A stretch of 64,000 nt of DNA from Physcomitrium patens (lineage: Eukaryota > Streptophyta > Bryopsida > Funariales > Funariaceae), in the NCBI RefSeq assembly GCF_000002425.4, contig NC_037260.1, positions 8,665,089 to 8,729,088 on the forward strand. The letters run 5' to 3'. The translations under genes were made by a program, and so were the position numbers. The notes below the pieces were generated by a model that saw nothing but the letters and a program-made list of their open reading frames with translations, was not told where the DNA came from and ran no database searches. Of this stretch, positions 1 through 11,279 are shown in pieces. Every line of letters begins with the position of its first letter. The stretch's first letter is position 1.

Positions 1-1200
1 CACATGTAATATCTTTTAATTCATTATTCTTTGGTGAAGTCTTCTGTATTTGATTCAATGTTGATGTCTTTTGATCCTCTTTTAAATGTATTGTTGTGAT
101 AACTATGCCAAATATTATCTTTCTTATTTTTTAGGTATTTGTCATGTCCAAAATAGTAATTTTATCAATATTTTTTCTTTTATTTAATTTATTAAAAATA
201 TTATCCTATCCTACTAATATATCTTATATTTTAAAAATAGAATAGTTAAAACTTCTTTCTATATTGAAAGATCTATTATATAATCAACTTTGTTGTTGAA
301 CTCTATTTTTTTGTTTTATAATGTTGGACAATGTTTGCATCACATTTATCTATCTTATTTATTATTATAGTAGCAATAGTAGAAATTGATGTAGATGTTA
401 TATTCTTTCTCTTTAAATCATGTATTGAGTTTTTTTTTTTTTTTTTTCCATAATTGACTATCTTTGAAGTATTTATATTATCTATACTTTTATATTTTTG
501 ATATTGACAATTGAAGTATGTTGCTACAATAATTTGAATAATACTTCAATGAATCTTCTTTTGCTTTACTTGAATTCTTTATAATTTTAATTTTAAATTA
601 TCCTTTGAGATGAAAGGTGAATTCACTTACTTGCCATTTGAAGCTCTTTACATCTACTAAATTAACGGTGTATAAGTATGTGTAGTTCTTCTTTGGAAAT
701 ATAGAGTAGTACATAGAAATCAAATAATATGTCTAGCTATTTCCAAATTGTAAATAGAAATATTTAGGTTGATAGCCTTATCATTCTTTTTTTTACAAAA
801 GATAAAGAATAAAAAATTTCTTAACATATACAATTGTACTATATACTTCTTGGAAATGAAAAGTTATTTCATAGAGTGGATTGTGATTCAAAAGGATAAA
901 ATTGTAATATTTTTTTTTATTATACTACTACAATTATCTTCTTTTATGTTAAAAAATGCTTCCTTTATTGAAGTCTTTTGTATCTTCTTCTTCCAATTGA
1001 CTACTTATACAAAACTCTATAAACCCATTGTATCCAACAACTCTTCTTTTTTATCATTCTATTTATTTTGTTTCACAATACCAAACTGAAACTGTGTTGT
1101 TTTTATTATTATTTTTATTATTATTAGTAACTTTAAAAACAATCTTTATAAAAATCTAATAATAATTGATAAATTCCTAAAAAAGCATTAAATATCTCTT
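1..1200. other. AT-rich DNA, no gene seen
   Basis: Strongly C-depleted AT-rich sequence with a T run near 431-448. No reading frame here resembles a known protein. It lies just downstream (in minus-strand sense) of a decayed retroelement pol relic and is probably more of that element, but I could not align it convincingly to the better copy at 59-61.6 kb. Confidence 0.5.
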
Positions 1201-3590
1201 ATTCTTTTTAAAACTTTGTACACCATGATAGTTTGAAATTTCTTAGGATCTATTATTAAGCCAATATTTAAAATAGTATATCTTAAAAAATCATTTCAAG
1301 TTATATGAATTATATACTTTTTATTTTAGTATATAATTATGCACCTTCAAGTTTTTGTGACATATAACAAATATGATATTTATAAATTTTTGTATTTTTA
1401 GAATAGATTAAAATATCATCTAGATAATAAACAAAAAAATTATCTTATTTTAAAAAAAATATTATTTATTAGATGTTAAAAAGAAATTAGAATATTTATA
1501 AGTAAAAAAAAATATAATATTATATTCAAAATATCTATACCTTATTTGAACATAGTCTTTTATTCAGTTTTAAAAATTTATAAGTTTTTGTGTTTCTTAT
1601 TGATCTATTTTGATATAGATTATGACTTAATTTAAATGATCAAGAGATCCTAACATCATAGGTTAAGCATATCTATTCTTAATGGTTTTCTTATTAAGTT
1701 CTCAATAATCTACATACATTCCTAATGATTTGTTATTTTTCTTCGTAAAAAAAATAAGATCTCATATTGGACATTTTCAGTAGCATATGAAATATTTGGC
1801 TAAGTTCTTGTTAATACATTCCTTGAGTAAAGCCAAATTATTTTGTAATAAATCATAGATTGATCCAAATGTTAGTTGAACCTCTCTTTTAAGTTCAATT
1901 GACTAATCATAAGAATATTGCTTCAATATAATATTTGTATTATTTTTTAAATATGTCTTTATAATCCTCATATTAAATTAAAATGTGGCTTGAAGTCTTT
2001 CCATAAGTGTAGTATACATAACAATAAAGTTCTTTCTTTTGTAAATTGTATAAAAACTTTTTTTCCTACAAATAAAGATTTGGTTTTACTTGGCTTATAA
2101 ACCACCTTTTGATTAATAATTTTTTTGATTATACTAAGAAAAAAATAAAAATTACAAGAAATTCAATGTATCTAAGGATTATTATTTTAGTATCAATAAA
2201 TATAAAATACTTAAATTAGATAAAAATAAAATAATATTAAATTCTTTTAAATTATTATAACTATTTTTTGTAACATCTATAAGAAAAAATTTATGTTTAA
2301 TATGACTAAAAGATAAAAGACAACTAACTATGAATTTTATATGCACATGCTTAGTTTTCTTTATTAAAAGTAATCTATATCTTTTAACAAAATCTTTATC
2401 AAAAAAACAAATTAAAACACTTAAATCTAATAAAACAAATGCTTTGTGATTTTTAGGTCTTAAATAAATATCTATTATAAAATAAAGAATAGATTTGAAG
2501 AAGAAGACATGGCCTTTATAGATGTTGTATAAGATTCCAATGACATGACTTCTATTGTATCTTGACAAACTTATTTTTTAATATATTCTCTTCTTTAATA
2601 ATCATACTCTTTATTTTATAATTATGTTATTTTTTTTGGATAATATTGAGTAGTGTACTTAGGTTTTCCACAATGCAAGCATAATCCTTATTGGCAATGT
2701 CAAGATTTTATCTTATTTGATGAGAGATTCAAAATATAATATATCAATTTTCATATCTTTTTATTTTTAAATTTTATGTATTGAAAAGATATTTATACTG
2801 TCAGTGAATTATAAAGATATTGAAATATATTAGTACAATTCTCAAGTTAAAATTTTAAAAAGCCATTTATTAGACTTTATTACAAAATCAATTGTTCAAC
2901 TTAATATTAAAGAATTAAGAAAATTTAATGTTAATTTATTTATTCCAAATTTAAATCTATAGAAAAATTGATTGATGAGTGCAACATCATCCTATTTAAT
3001 ATCAATTGCAAGTTGTTAAAATTATAAGATATATAATAATATTCAATAATTTCTTTGATACAAAATGTAAGGCTTAATGGTTGTAATATAAATTTCATGT
3101 AGATTTATAAATAAATAAATATATATATATAGATATATATATGATCTACTAAATATATTCTAAAATTATTTAATATTAAATTATATTTTTTAAAAAAAAA
3201 AATTATATTAAATCAAAACCTAGAAGTAATGTTTTAATAAATTTGTCTTATAATTTGGAAGTTTGATAACTTTGAGATTTAAGTTCAATCATTAGTTATA
3301 ATTTATTAATAAATCTTTAAAATTTTGATAATATATTATTAAACTTCTTAAACAAGACAATTCTTGATTTTTTAGTACTTGTAGTAATACTTGAATAATG
3401 TTTTACTATGTGAGAAGTAATATAATTTGGTACACATGTTGAAATAGCTCAAATGATCTCTACATCTTTAATTCCAACTAATCTTAATCTTTCTTGTGGT
3501 AGTAAATTTACTTAATTGATTATTAGCATTAACTCTTCATTTGTTCATTTATTTCTATTATCATTCTTTTTATTTAAAGAAGCTATGCCA
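1201..3590 (-). mobile_element. Decayed chromovirus-like Ty3/gypsy relic (RT, protease, gag part)
   Basis: This segment aligns by eye, in the same order and orientation, with the better-preserved minus-strand element at 61.6-63.98 kb. The stretch near 1240-1440 matches the post-RT region, 1680-1800 matches the RT core, 2180-2570 matches the protease, and 3360-3590 matches the first gag codons. Almost all differences are C to T or G to A, and stops occur in every frame. It ends close to where the gag start codon would be; the 5' LTR is not clearly seen beyond it. This is an old inactive copy, not a gene. The assignment rests on visual alignment with the second copy in this window. Confidence 0.75.
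2182..2568 (-). pseudogene. Retroelement aspartic-protease region, relic
   Basis: A 128-codon open stretch whose translation follows, residue for residue in many places, the protease part of the polyprotein at 62.6-62.97 kb: an LLDLS-V-CFFD segment stands where the better copy has LLDSRASACFLD, followed by a KKTKHVH segment matching KKTKPVH. The catalytic Asp is kept but the DSG/DTG-type triad is lost. It is open only by chance after heavy C-to-T decay and belongs to the relic spanning 1201-3590. Confidence 0.7.
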
Positions 3591-3699
3591 TAAAAATACA
3601 ATAGACATGTAAAAGTATTCAATATCAATTATCTTAAGTATATTCTATGTTAAAAAAATCAATATTTATATTGGTAATTAAGAAAATAAGAGGACTTAT

Positions 3700-3965
3700 A
3701 AAGAGGTACATAATAATAAATTAATTTAATAATGTCTTGGTAAAAAGGTTTTTAGATGCTTTATAGATGATAATTTGATTATACAAGTATCTGTAGGTGA
3801 TGAATAGATTAAAAACTTAGCCAATAAATTGGCCACATAATAGATATATTAACCACTTATTTCATAAGGTGAAAACTTGCAATAGATGTTAAATACTTAA
3901 GATATGTGCACCTTCTAAAAGATTTTGCATAGGCCTTTAAGTAGTTTTGGGATACCTCTTTGGTG
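3700..3965 (+). repeat. Chromovirus LTR fragment
   Basis: The block around 3720-3900 (Leu/Gly-codon-like string AGGTGATGAATAGATT, then AACTTAGCCAATAAATTGGCC) matches plus-oriented LTR copies at 6840-6900 and 50060-50110 and the reverse complement of the LTR at 58384-58924. Both ends are eroded. It lies next to the minus-strand relic but in the opposite orientation, so it comes from a separate insertion or rearrangement. Confidence 0.55.
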
Positions 3966-6714
3966 ATTTAATAGAGTTTGAAGCTAAACCAAGTGATTAA
4001 TTGGCTTGAGTCAAGAAATAAAAAAATTCTAAATAGATTTAGGATTCAAGCACCGTTAGCCTTTGATTTTTAGCTAATAAAATATTTTAGAAGTATATTA
4101 ATATAGGAAGATTTTATTTAATATCATATCAATATTATTAAAATGAATAGGTATATATTTTGATTAAAATGGCCTAAAAGTAGTCTTTTTAGAATAGCCT
4201 CAGGATAGTAGAAATAATTAGGCTGAAATAGCAAAAATATAAATCAAGCTAAGTCTAAAGGTACTATCAAGTTATTTTAGAAGTAGAGACAAAAAGAAGC
4301 TTTAAAAGTAGAACATCAACTTAATAGCTACAGAACTAGAAAGAAAATACTATAGAATACTATTAAGTTACTTTGAAAGTTTTTTGGTTAGGTTTAGTAA
4401 AGCTTCACTATTCTAATTTGGCAGCTAAGTTGATTCCTTCGACTAATTTAGAGACATGTTTAGATAAAGAGGTAACTAGCCAATAGAGACATACATTGCT
4501 TCAAGATAGAAGGAAGTGTCGAGTCATAAGAAATGACCTCAAAGTAGGCATCAAGAAGAGAGCAAACTCTAGTTTTTTGGCTATAGATGACAAATTTTTA
4601 TGCTAAAATCAAGGGAGGTAGTTGGAGTAGCAGTGGACCAATTCTTGACTAGAAAATTGTTCTAAATTTTTTCTTGGATATCCTTGAGGATGATGCCCTT
4701 AAACTAGGCTTTCTTGTTGTTGATTGATACTAATATAACTTGACCCAAGAGGTTGTCATTTACTATTTTGTATGAAGAGAAGATAGATTTTGATTTGTTG
4801 TAGGTTATGAAGGACAATTTGAGGCTTACCTTACGTAGTTCTAGATTTTAAAAGAAAGGTAGAAAAGAGGAAGGGGAGAGAGGAGAGAGAGAAGGAGAGG
4901 GAGAGGGCTTCTTTGGCATCCCTTTAAGAAGAATGTGGCCAATGGAGTTCATGACAAGAAGAATTGAGAGAGTAGTGGTAGATCATGTAATTGCCAAGAG
5001 AGATGATTGCAACAATCCATGGATGGCAATTTGATTGATTTTAAGAATACTATTTTTATATTTAACTTGTAAAGACAAATTTAAGGGAAAAAATAAACAA
5101 AAGCAAAATTTGAAGCTATAAAGATAGTTTTTATTTTAACATCAATCTTATGTAGCATTGATTTTTTTTAGTATTTTTATAAAAAAATATCTATTGAACT
5201 TTGTTTTGAATAGAATGTTATAAAATACAAGAACAAATGACAAACTTCATTTTGTATCTTTTTATTTAAGAAATTTTTTAGTATCCAAGTTTAAATATGA
5301 CATCTAAAATAAAAAAAATTCTTGAAATTGTGAATTTCTTTTAAAAATTGCATTTTTATTAAGAAGATATTTCTAACTTGGTAATTATTCATAAAAATTA
5401 CAAGAAATTTAATTATTTTATATCAACATATATTTTAAATTATCAATAAGTATGTTGAAGCATGTCTTTATTAAGATTTATATTTAATATTATTTATTGG
5501 TAAAAAAAACAATAAGATTTATTGAATGCCATATAGAAGCATTTTTATCTTGCACCAAAAGAAATAAATGTAATTTATTATTAATAAAAAATAATTATTT
5601 GAATTTATAATGATTTCATCTTTGAGCAATAAAATAAATATTTATTATTTATTTAAAATTATTTATTCAAAATAATATAAATATATCTTAAAGTCTTCTT
5701 TTATATGATATTAAAAATAGTATTTTTAAATCTTATGGTACTTCTTAGTTTGAATTCATGAATAATCTTTTTTATTTTAAAAAATACTTATTTATTTTAA
5801 AAGATAAAAAAATACTTACATTTTTTTAAGCTTATTATAATTTTTGAATTGCACAACATTTTGGATATAATAAGAGATTGAAATTAATCTCAAAGAATTT
5901 TTTATAGTCTCAAATTTGGAAGTCAATCAAAGAATTTATACAATAGTATAATATGTATTTAAGATAAAAAAATCCTTATTATTAGCTTTATAGACTTTTT
6001 CAACCATTATATATATATTGACACAACCAAGGTCTTTTTTTTTATTATAGATTTCATCACTAATCTTTTAATCTCAATTTCTTATGACTCTATAATTTTA
6101 ATAGTAGAGTACTTCATTAGAATGGCATATTTTTTTATCATATATAAAAATTATTATATGTAAAGAAATAACTGGATTTTTTCTTAATAATATCTATTGC
6201 TGTCATAATCTACTTCAAGATATTCTGTGAGATAGAAGGATTCAATTTGAATCTAGGTTTCAAAAAATCCTATTTAAGATATTAAAAGTTTATGTAAAAA
6301 TATCTTTGGTTATTCACCTTCAAATTAGTAGACAAACAAAGTAGATGAATTATGTGTTGGAATAATATTTGTAATGTACCATCAATTACTATTAAGATGA
6401 TGAAAAAATTATTTTATCATTAGCAAAGTTTATCTATATTAACACCATATATACTTCTATTTAATAATTTTTTCTAACTATATTATTATTTAAAATTTGA
6501 TACTTTTGACTTTTTAAAATTTAATAATTATATATCAAAAGATTTTAAAAATTCATAATTAGAGCTACATACAATAATAAAGATACAATTAAAAAAAGCT
6601 TAAAAATAACAAAAGTTCAATACAAATATCTATTATAGGAAATAATCTCAATTCCTTATTGATAAGAATGTATAGTTACTCTATTGTAATATCATGATTA
6701 TTTGTCCTAGCAAC
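3966..6714. other. AT-rich intergenic DNA with a GA-rich tract
   Basis: No gene is recognised. The segment 3966-5000 is less AT-rich than its surroundings and G-biased on the plus strand, and contains an almost pure purine tract at about 4845-4912 (GAGAGAGGAGAGAGAGAAGG-type). Such tracts occur as retroelement polypurine tracts or simple repeats; I see no flanking LTR to decide. 5000-6714 is AT-rich decayed sequence. Confidence 0.5.
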
Positions 6715-6965
6715 TATTATGGATATATATATATATATATATATATATTTACTTAGATTAAAAAAATTAGATAGAATTAAGTAGACATATATAAATATGA
6801 TGATATCTTATAAAAAAGCTTCTTAAAAGCTTTATGGGCATGGATTTGACTTTACACATATTTGTAGGTGATTGATAGATTGAAAACTTAGCCAATAAGT
6901 TTACCATATTATTAAGTTGTAACATGACTATATAGTGAATATATATATATATATAATAATTTTGG
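6715..6965 (+). repeat. 5' part of a chromovirus LTR, with an internal (AT)n expansion
   Basis: Begins TATTATGG where the intact LTR (reverse of 58384-58924) begins TGTCATGG. An (AT)n run at about 6723-6750 follows, then AGCTTTATGGGCATGG and TTTGTAGGTGATTGATAG blocks shared with the plus-oriented LTR at 49945-50411. Homology fades after about 6965. A truncated LTR copy. Confidence 0.6.
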
Positions 6966-7984
6966 TTCAATAAGAACTCGAAAAAATTAAGAAATTCTTT
7001 ATAAAATTCTTTTAGATTATTTACTTGTCTTCATAGCTAATAGAAAAAAGCTAGCTATCAAATATTCTTCTTAGTCTATACAAACTCTTTTACTACTTTA
7101 GAAAGGCCATAAATTGATAAAAATAAAGTTGATGAAGTAAATAATTGATATGGTTGATATTAGGATAAAGGTGAACATAGGGTCATGCTTAAAAATCTCT
7201 AGGATAGATTGGATTGATACCCAGAAAGGATTGATTGCCAATCAGGGTCAAAATCACATGCCGAGATACAAAATTATGCATCCATAGTGATTCTAGGATT
7301 ATTTTGCAAATCAAAGAGTGGAATTTGAAAGAAGACTTTATAAGGTTTCTAAGAACATTAGTTTTGGAAAATTCAAGTTTGTAATGACTTTCTAAAAGCT
7401 TTCTGAAGTTAGGATTATTTTTGGTGAATTTGATTTGCGAAATAAAAATAAATAGAAATTATGTTTGAGAGAAATTTATAAGTATGGTAGTAGATCTAGA
7501 AGCGATACTTTGTGGATTTATGATTATAATTTTTATTATGGCATGCTATAAATTTGAGCATGATCAAATAGTTGGCTTGAAGATTATTGAAGTTCTACTA
7601 GGTTGAGTTCTTAGAAATAGGATTTTAAAGGTTCATAAAGGTTTTTAAGATCTTTAGCAATCTACAAGTTGGATTAAGGTGAAATTTATGTGTATAGGTA
7701 GTAGACTTAATTTTCAATATATATATAAATTTTGAAAGATATTTAATGGTAGAATTAAGAGGTTTTGGTTTTAGAAGATTGGCATCAAGATTAAAGAAGG
7801 AAGCCAGCCAATACTTGAGTAGATTTTAGGATTTATCATGTATTTAGTATGTGCGATCTTCTTCAAAATTTTTTTACTTATTACTAACTTAGTTATAATA
7901 AAGTATGAAAATTTTAGTCAAAATCAACAATTCAATTCTTTGTTATTGAATTTTTAATCTGTTGTAGGATTGTTAAGAGTTTTG
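6966..7984. other. AT-rich DNA, no gene seen
   Basis: Contains a slightly less AT-rich patch at 7190-7300. No frame shows recognisable protein similarity. Probably decayed retroelement sequence. Confidence 0.4.
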
Positions 7985-8360
7985 TTTAAAAATTAGGATT
8001 TAATTAAAGATTGGTTAGGATTGATTTAGGATCTTAGATTTAATTAGGATTTGATTGAGATTTGATTAGAATTTAATTAAGATTTTTCTAAGATTTATTA
8101 AAGTTGGTCTAGGATTTAAGATTTTATTAGGATTTTATTAGGATTTGACCTAGGATTAATTAAAGTTTAATTAGGATTTAAATTAGGATTTGACTTGGAT
8201 TTAAGCTTCTTTAAGATTTTTTGTAATTTTTTTGAGATTAATTTAGGATTTCTTTGTGTTTATTTTGTAATTTCTTTTAAATTTATTTTGGATTAATTGA
8301 AGTTTGATTAGAATTATTAAGGTTTAGTTAAAATTTATTTAAGATTTTATTAGACTTGAT
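7985..8360. repeat. Degenerate minisatellite, unit about TTAGGATTTGA
   Basis: A 0.37-kb stretch built from many imperfect copies of a 10-12 bp unit such as TTAGGATTTGA, AATTAGGATTTA and ATTAAGATTT. Unit length wanders, so it is a degenerate tandem repeat. The core resembles the plant telomere motif TTTAGGG only loosely, and I do not claim telomeric origin. Confidence 0.7.
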
Positions 8361-8706
8361 AGGATTGTTATTGCGTTTCTACTTATCTTCTAAAGATAGA
8401 TACCTAGTGCATTCTCAAGTAAGAACATACCTAATACAATAATGTATTATATATGTTATTGATTTATGGTACAAGTTGGGCATATAGCACATATGTAAGA
8501 AACTTGTCTTCCAACTTAGACATGTATTGGAGGTCCTATTGTAATTTTTAAAAATGACTTATTTATAAAATTAGGATAAAAATGCACTTATTGTACTTAA
8601 TCACAAAATTTGTGAGTTAGTGTAGGAATTCTTAGATAAATAGAAAAATCAAATGTTAATTGTATAAATATAATTTCTATAGAAGTTATTGAAAAGAATT
8701 TCAAAA

Positions 8707-8710
<4 letters not shown>

Positions 8711-8738
<28 letters not shown>
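8711..8738. repeat. (TA)n microsatellite
   Basis: About 14 uninterrupted TA units in AT-rich DNA. Confidence 0.9.
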
Positions 8739-8742
<4 letters not shown>

Positions 8743-10142
8743 TATAATTAGCTAATATTAATGTATAAGCCAATAGAAGTAGTTTTAATTGTTGTTGAAT
8801 TAATTAATTAGGTTATAAAGCTAGGAATGTATCTTTGATTCAAATCATTTCAAAAAGAAAAAATATTAATAGTTCTTTCAAAAATAAATGAATAAAATAG
8901 AATAAAAAAATGAATAGAAAAAAAAGGAAAAAAACCTAGCAGTTATAACAAAAAAATTAAAAATTAAAATTAAAAACTATTCTAATTTACTTTTATTGGC
9001 ATGGAGCCTGTTTTCCTTCCTTCTTGTGTGTTTTTTTAGCTTGCTATTTTCTTAGAGGTCTCCCATCCAGTTCTTCTCTTGAGCTGTCAATGCTCCAGCT
9101 ATAGGGGTCGATCGGGGTGCAATAGTTTTTCTCTCTTTTTATTTTTTGGGCTGTACTGCAGAGCTCCGTTTTTTTTAGAGCCTTGCTTCACTGTTTTTGT
9201 TCGTCTTGGTTTGTTTTGGGATAGAGTAGTTTTTTGCAAGGTTGTTGCTCAGCTAGGCTTTAGAGGATTGTCGACATTTCTCTTTTTCCTCGAATTAGTG
9301 TTGGTGGTCCGGCATTTGGGTTTGGTGTACTCGGATGCAAGGGGCTATGCTGCCACTGGAGCAAGTGGCGGTGTGTGTGTTCCTGGAGGTCCACTAGCAG
9401 CAAGGAGTTGGTGTTGTAAGTTATTTTTTTTTGACATCCAGCGGCTCTTGTTTGTGTTTTCCTCTTTAGTTGATAGACGATGGACTTAGTCGGTTCTATA
9501 CAAGTATGCTTCTCATTCCAAGTTCCTGCAACACCGGTGGTGATTGCGGCGTGTGGCGGCGGCAAGAGTTCTATTCCATTGTCCAGTTCATCGATCGCTA
9601 CAACTGGAGCAACAGAGCGACTAATTATTCAAATTTTTCTCAACGTGGTTTGGTCTTTGTTTTTTCCTTCCCCCTGATTCTCTAGCAAGCTCGTGATTTG
9701 GTGTGGTGCGGTTGTTTCTGGTGGCTACAGTGGAGCGGCAAGTAGGATGTTCTGTCCTTCTAATTCCGTCGACTATGGTCGACATTCCTCGTGCTGCAAC
9801 GGTCGCTGCGGCACTGACTTTTTAAGATGCCAACATCGGCTGCGGTGGCATCAAGGGTGGCATGCCAGTCTAGATTTTTGCAAATCTCGTCCTCAAGATA
9901 CTAGCATGTTCAGGGGCTATCATCATTCCGTCTGTGGAGTTCTTATTTAGGATCAATTTCCGACATCGACAATTTGAGGCAGCAGGGACCTTGATGAATA
10001 TTGCATCCAAAACTCCTGATTGCACACTTGTTGCCTTGAAGTCTGACAAAAGACAACTTGAGAACTTTTTGGTGTTGGTTCTGGCTTTTACTCTCACGAC
10101 CCTGGTTACGTTTTATGCTCACTATGAATCGTCAACTGCATG

Positions 10143-10166
10143 TTTTTTTTTTTTTTTTTTTTTTTT
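10143..10166. repeat. Poly-T tract
   Basis: 24 uninterrupted T (poly-A on the other strand) within the GC-richer segment. It could be a retroposition tail but no target duplication was found around it. Confidence 0.9.
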
Positions 10167-10497
10167 GATCCTAAGGATTGTGTTGTCAGTTTGCAAGGTT
10201 GATCGTGTTGTAAGCTAGTAGTGTTTTCCTCTGTCGACCGATTGCAGGCGTCATACAATGCACCCGTCGACTGTCTTGTTAAAAGTGACATCCGAAGGTT
10301 GTAGAATTCCGTCATCAATAATTCTTGGTTGTTCCCTTCTTTTCATATAGTTTGGTGGCGGCAATGACGTTGGCCTTATGGATTATTCTCTTGTTTCCTT
10401 CTTATGGTGCTTGTAAGCACCATTTTCCAACTCTTGGAAGCAATTAATGTTCACTAGCTTCAAATTGCCTTCCTCTTGCGAATCCGACCTGCATTGC

Positions 10498-10502
10498 CAA
10501 TC
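10498..10502. repeat. Target-site duplication, left copy (CAATC)
   Basis: CAATC stands directly before the TGTG start of the left LTR and again directly after the right LTR at 20377-20381. A 5-bp duplication is the normal outcome of Ty3/gypsy integrase action. Confidence 0.93.
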
Positions 10503-11201
10503 TGTGATTGTTGTTTTACTTACTCTAACTAATCTAATCAGAGTAAATCTGTATAGGGGAATTCGAACACAGGGAAAGAATACCGCATGAGCTTACACAT
10601 TAGGGTCACACAATTAACTGTATTCCGCACTACTTAAAACACCCAGGAAACACTACAATGCTTTCCACTTCCTAATAATACTCCACCATCACTGATAACA
10701 ACAACATGTAATCCCGCACTATCCTAAATGACAAGACATAATCATACTATAATCCAAACTCTGGAGTTCTTCACCATTAACTGCCTTCACATTACAGTGT
10801 TTCACACAAACACAGACTCATTCTCTCTGCTGAACTACAATCAGATTTCAGCATTCAATCTTTCTTCTTCCCATTTAATAACAATAATACTTCCATTCCA
10901 TAATTCACTTTCACAATATTCAGAAATTTTTAATCTTCTTATTCAAAGAAAATAACAAACAAAAGAAAAGAGGTAGCACCAAGCTTACCCCGACTCACAC
11001 TATCACAGTCTGGCCCTTACTTCCTCTCTCCCATCCTCCTTATGCTACCACGAGATACCAATTGCTACATCTCTAATGAAAATTGCTTTTCCTAACTATT
11101 CATCTATTTTACCTACTGAACTACCTTTTCAACAGTCATCTATCCCTGTTTACACTATAAACTAAGTATCTACAATTCAGCAAATAACTACTTATTCTAC
11201 A
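10503..11201 (-). repeat. 3' LTR of the 9.87-kb element
   Basis: 699 bp, same length as the other LTR, ends TGT...ACA. Most of the roughly 19 differences from the 5' LTR are transitions, as expected after insertion. It should hold U3 promoter and polyadenylation signals on the minus strand; I could not define a TATA box with confidence. Confidence 0.95.
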
Positions 11202-11215
11202 TAGCCCCACTCCCA
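11202..11215 (-). other. Polypurine tract (second-strand primer site)
   Basis: Minus-strand GGGAGTGGGGCTA lies immediately next to the 3' LTR. Its position and purine content are those of the plus-strand DNA primer of LTR retroelements. The same TAGCCCCACTCC string follows the related LTR at 57705-58285, which supports its function. Confidence 0.85.
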
Positions 11216-11279
11216 TCTGTGCAGCATCCTCGCAAACATAGAACCGATACATAACTAAAAAAAAACTTCTCCAAAATTT

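Larger units (their letters stand above)
9000..10502. other. GC-richer segment of unknown identity, left flank of the retroelement insertion
   Basis: Composition changes sharply from decayed AT-rich DNA to sequence with ordinary C and G content. Several overlapping short frames are open on both strands (for example 9079-9489 plus, 9260-9565 minus, 9934-10218 plus), but none resembles a family I know and none has a convincing start. A 24-base T run sits at 10143-10166. The same composition resumes at 20382 on the other side of the element, so 9000-10502 plus 20382-20930 was one continuous segment before insertion. It could be a damaged gene, a non-coding transcript or a younger repeat. Confidence 0.4.

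Noticed and set aside
7985-8360. CRISPR-like or regularly spaced array.
   Set aside because: Units are contiguous and degenerate without unique spacers, and the window is eukaryotic.
10728-10955. 75-codon ORF present twice (also 19903-20130).
   Set aside because: It lies within the two LTRs of the 9.87-kb element, antisense to its transcript, and has no domain.
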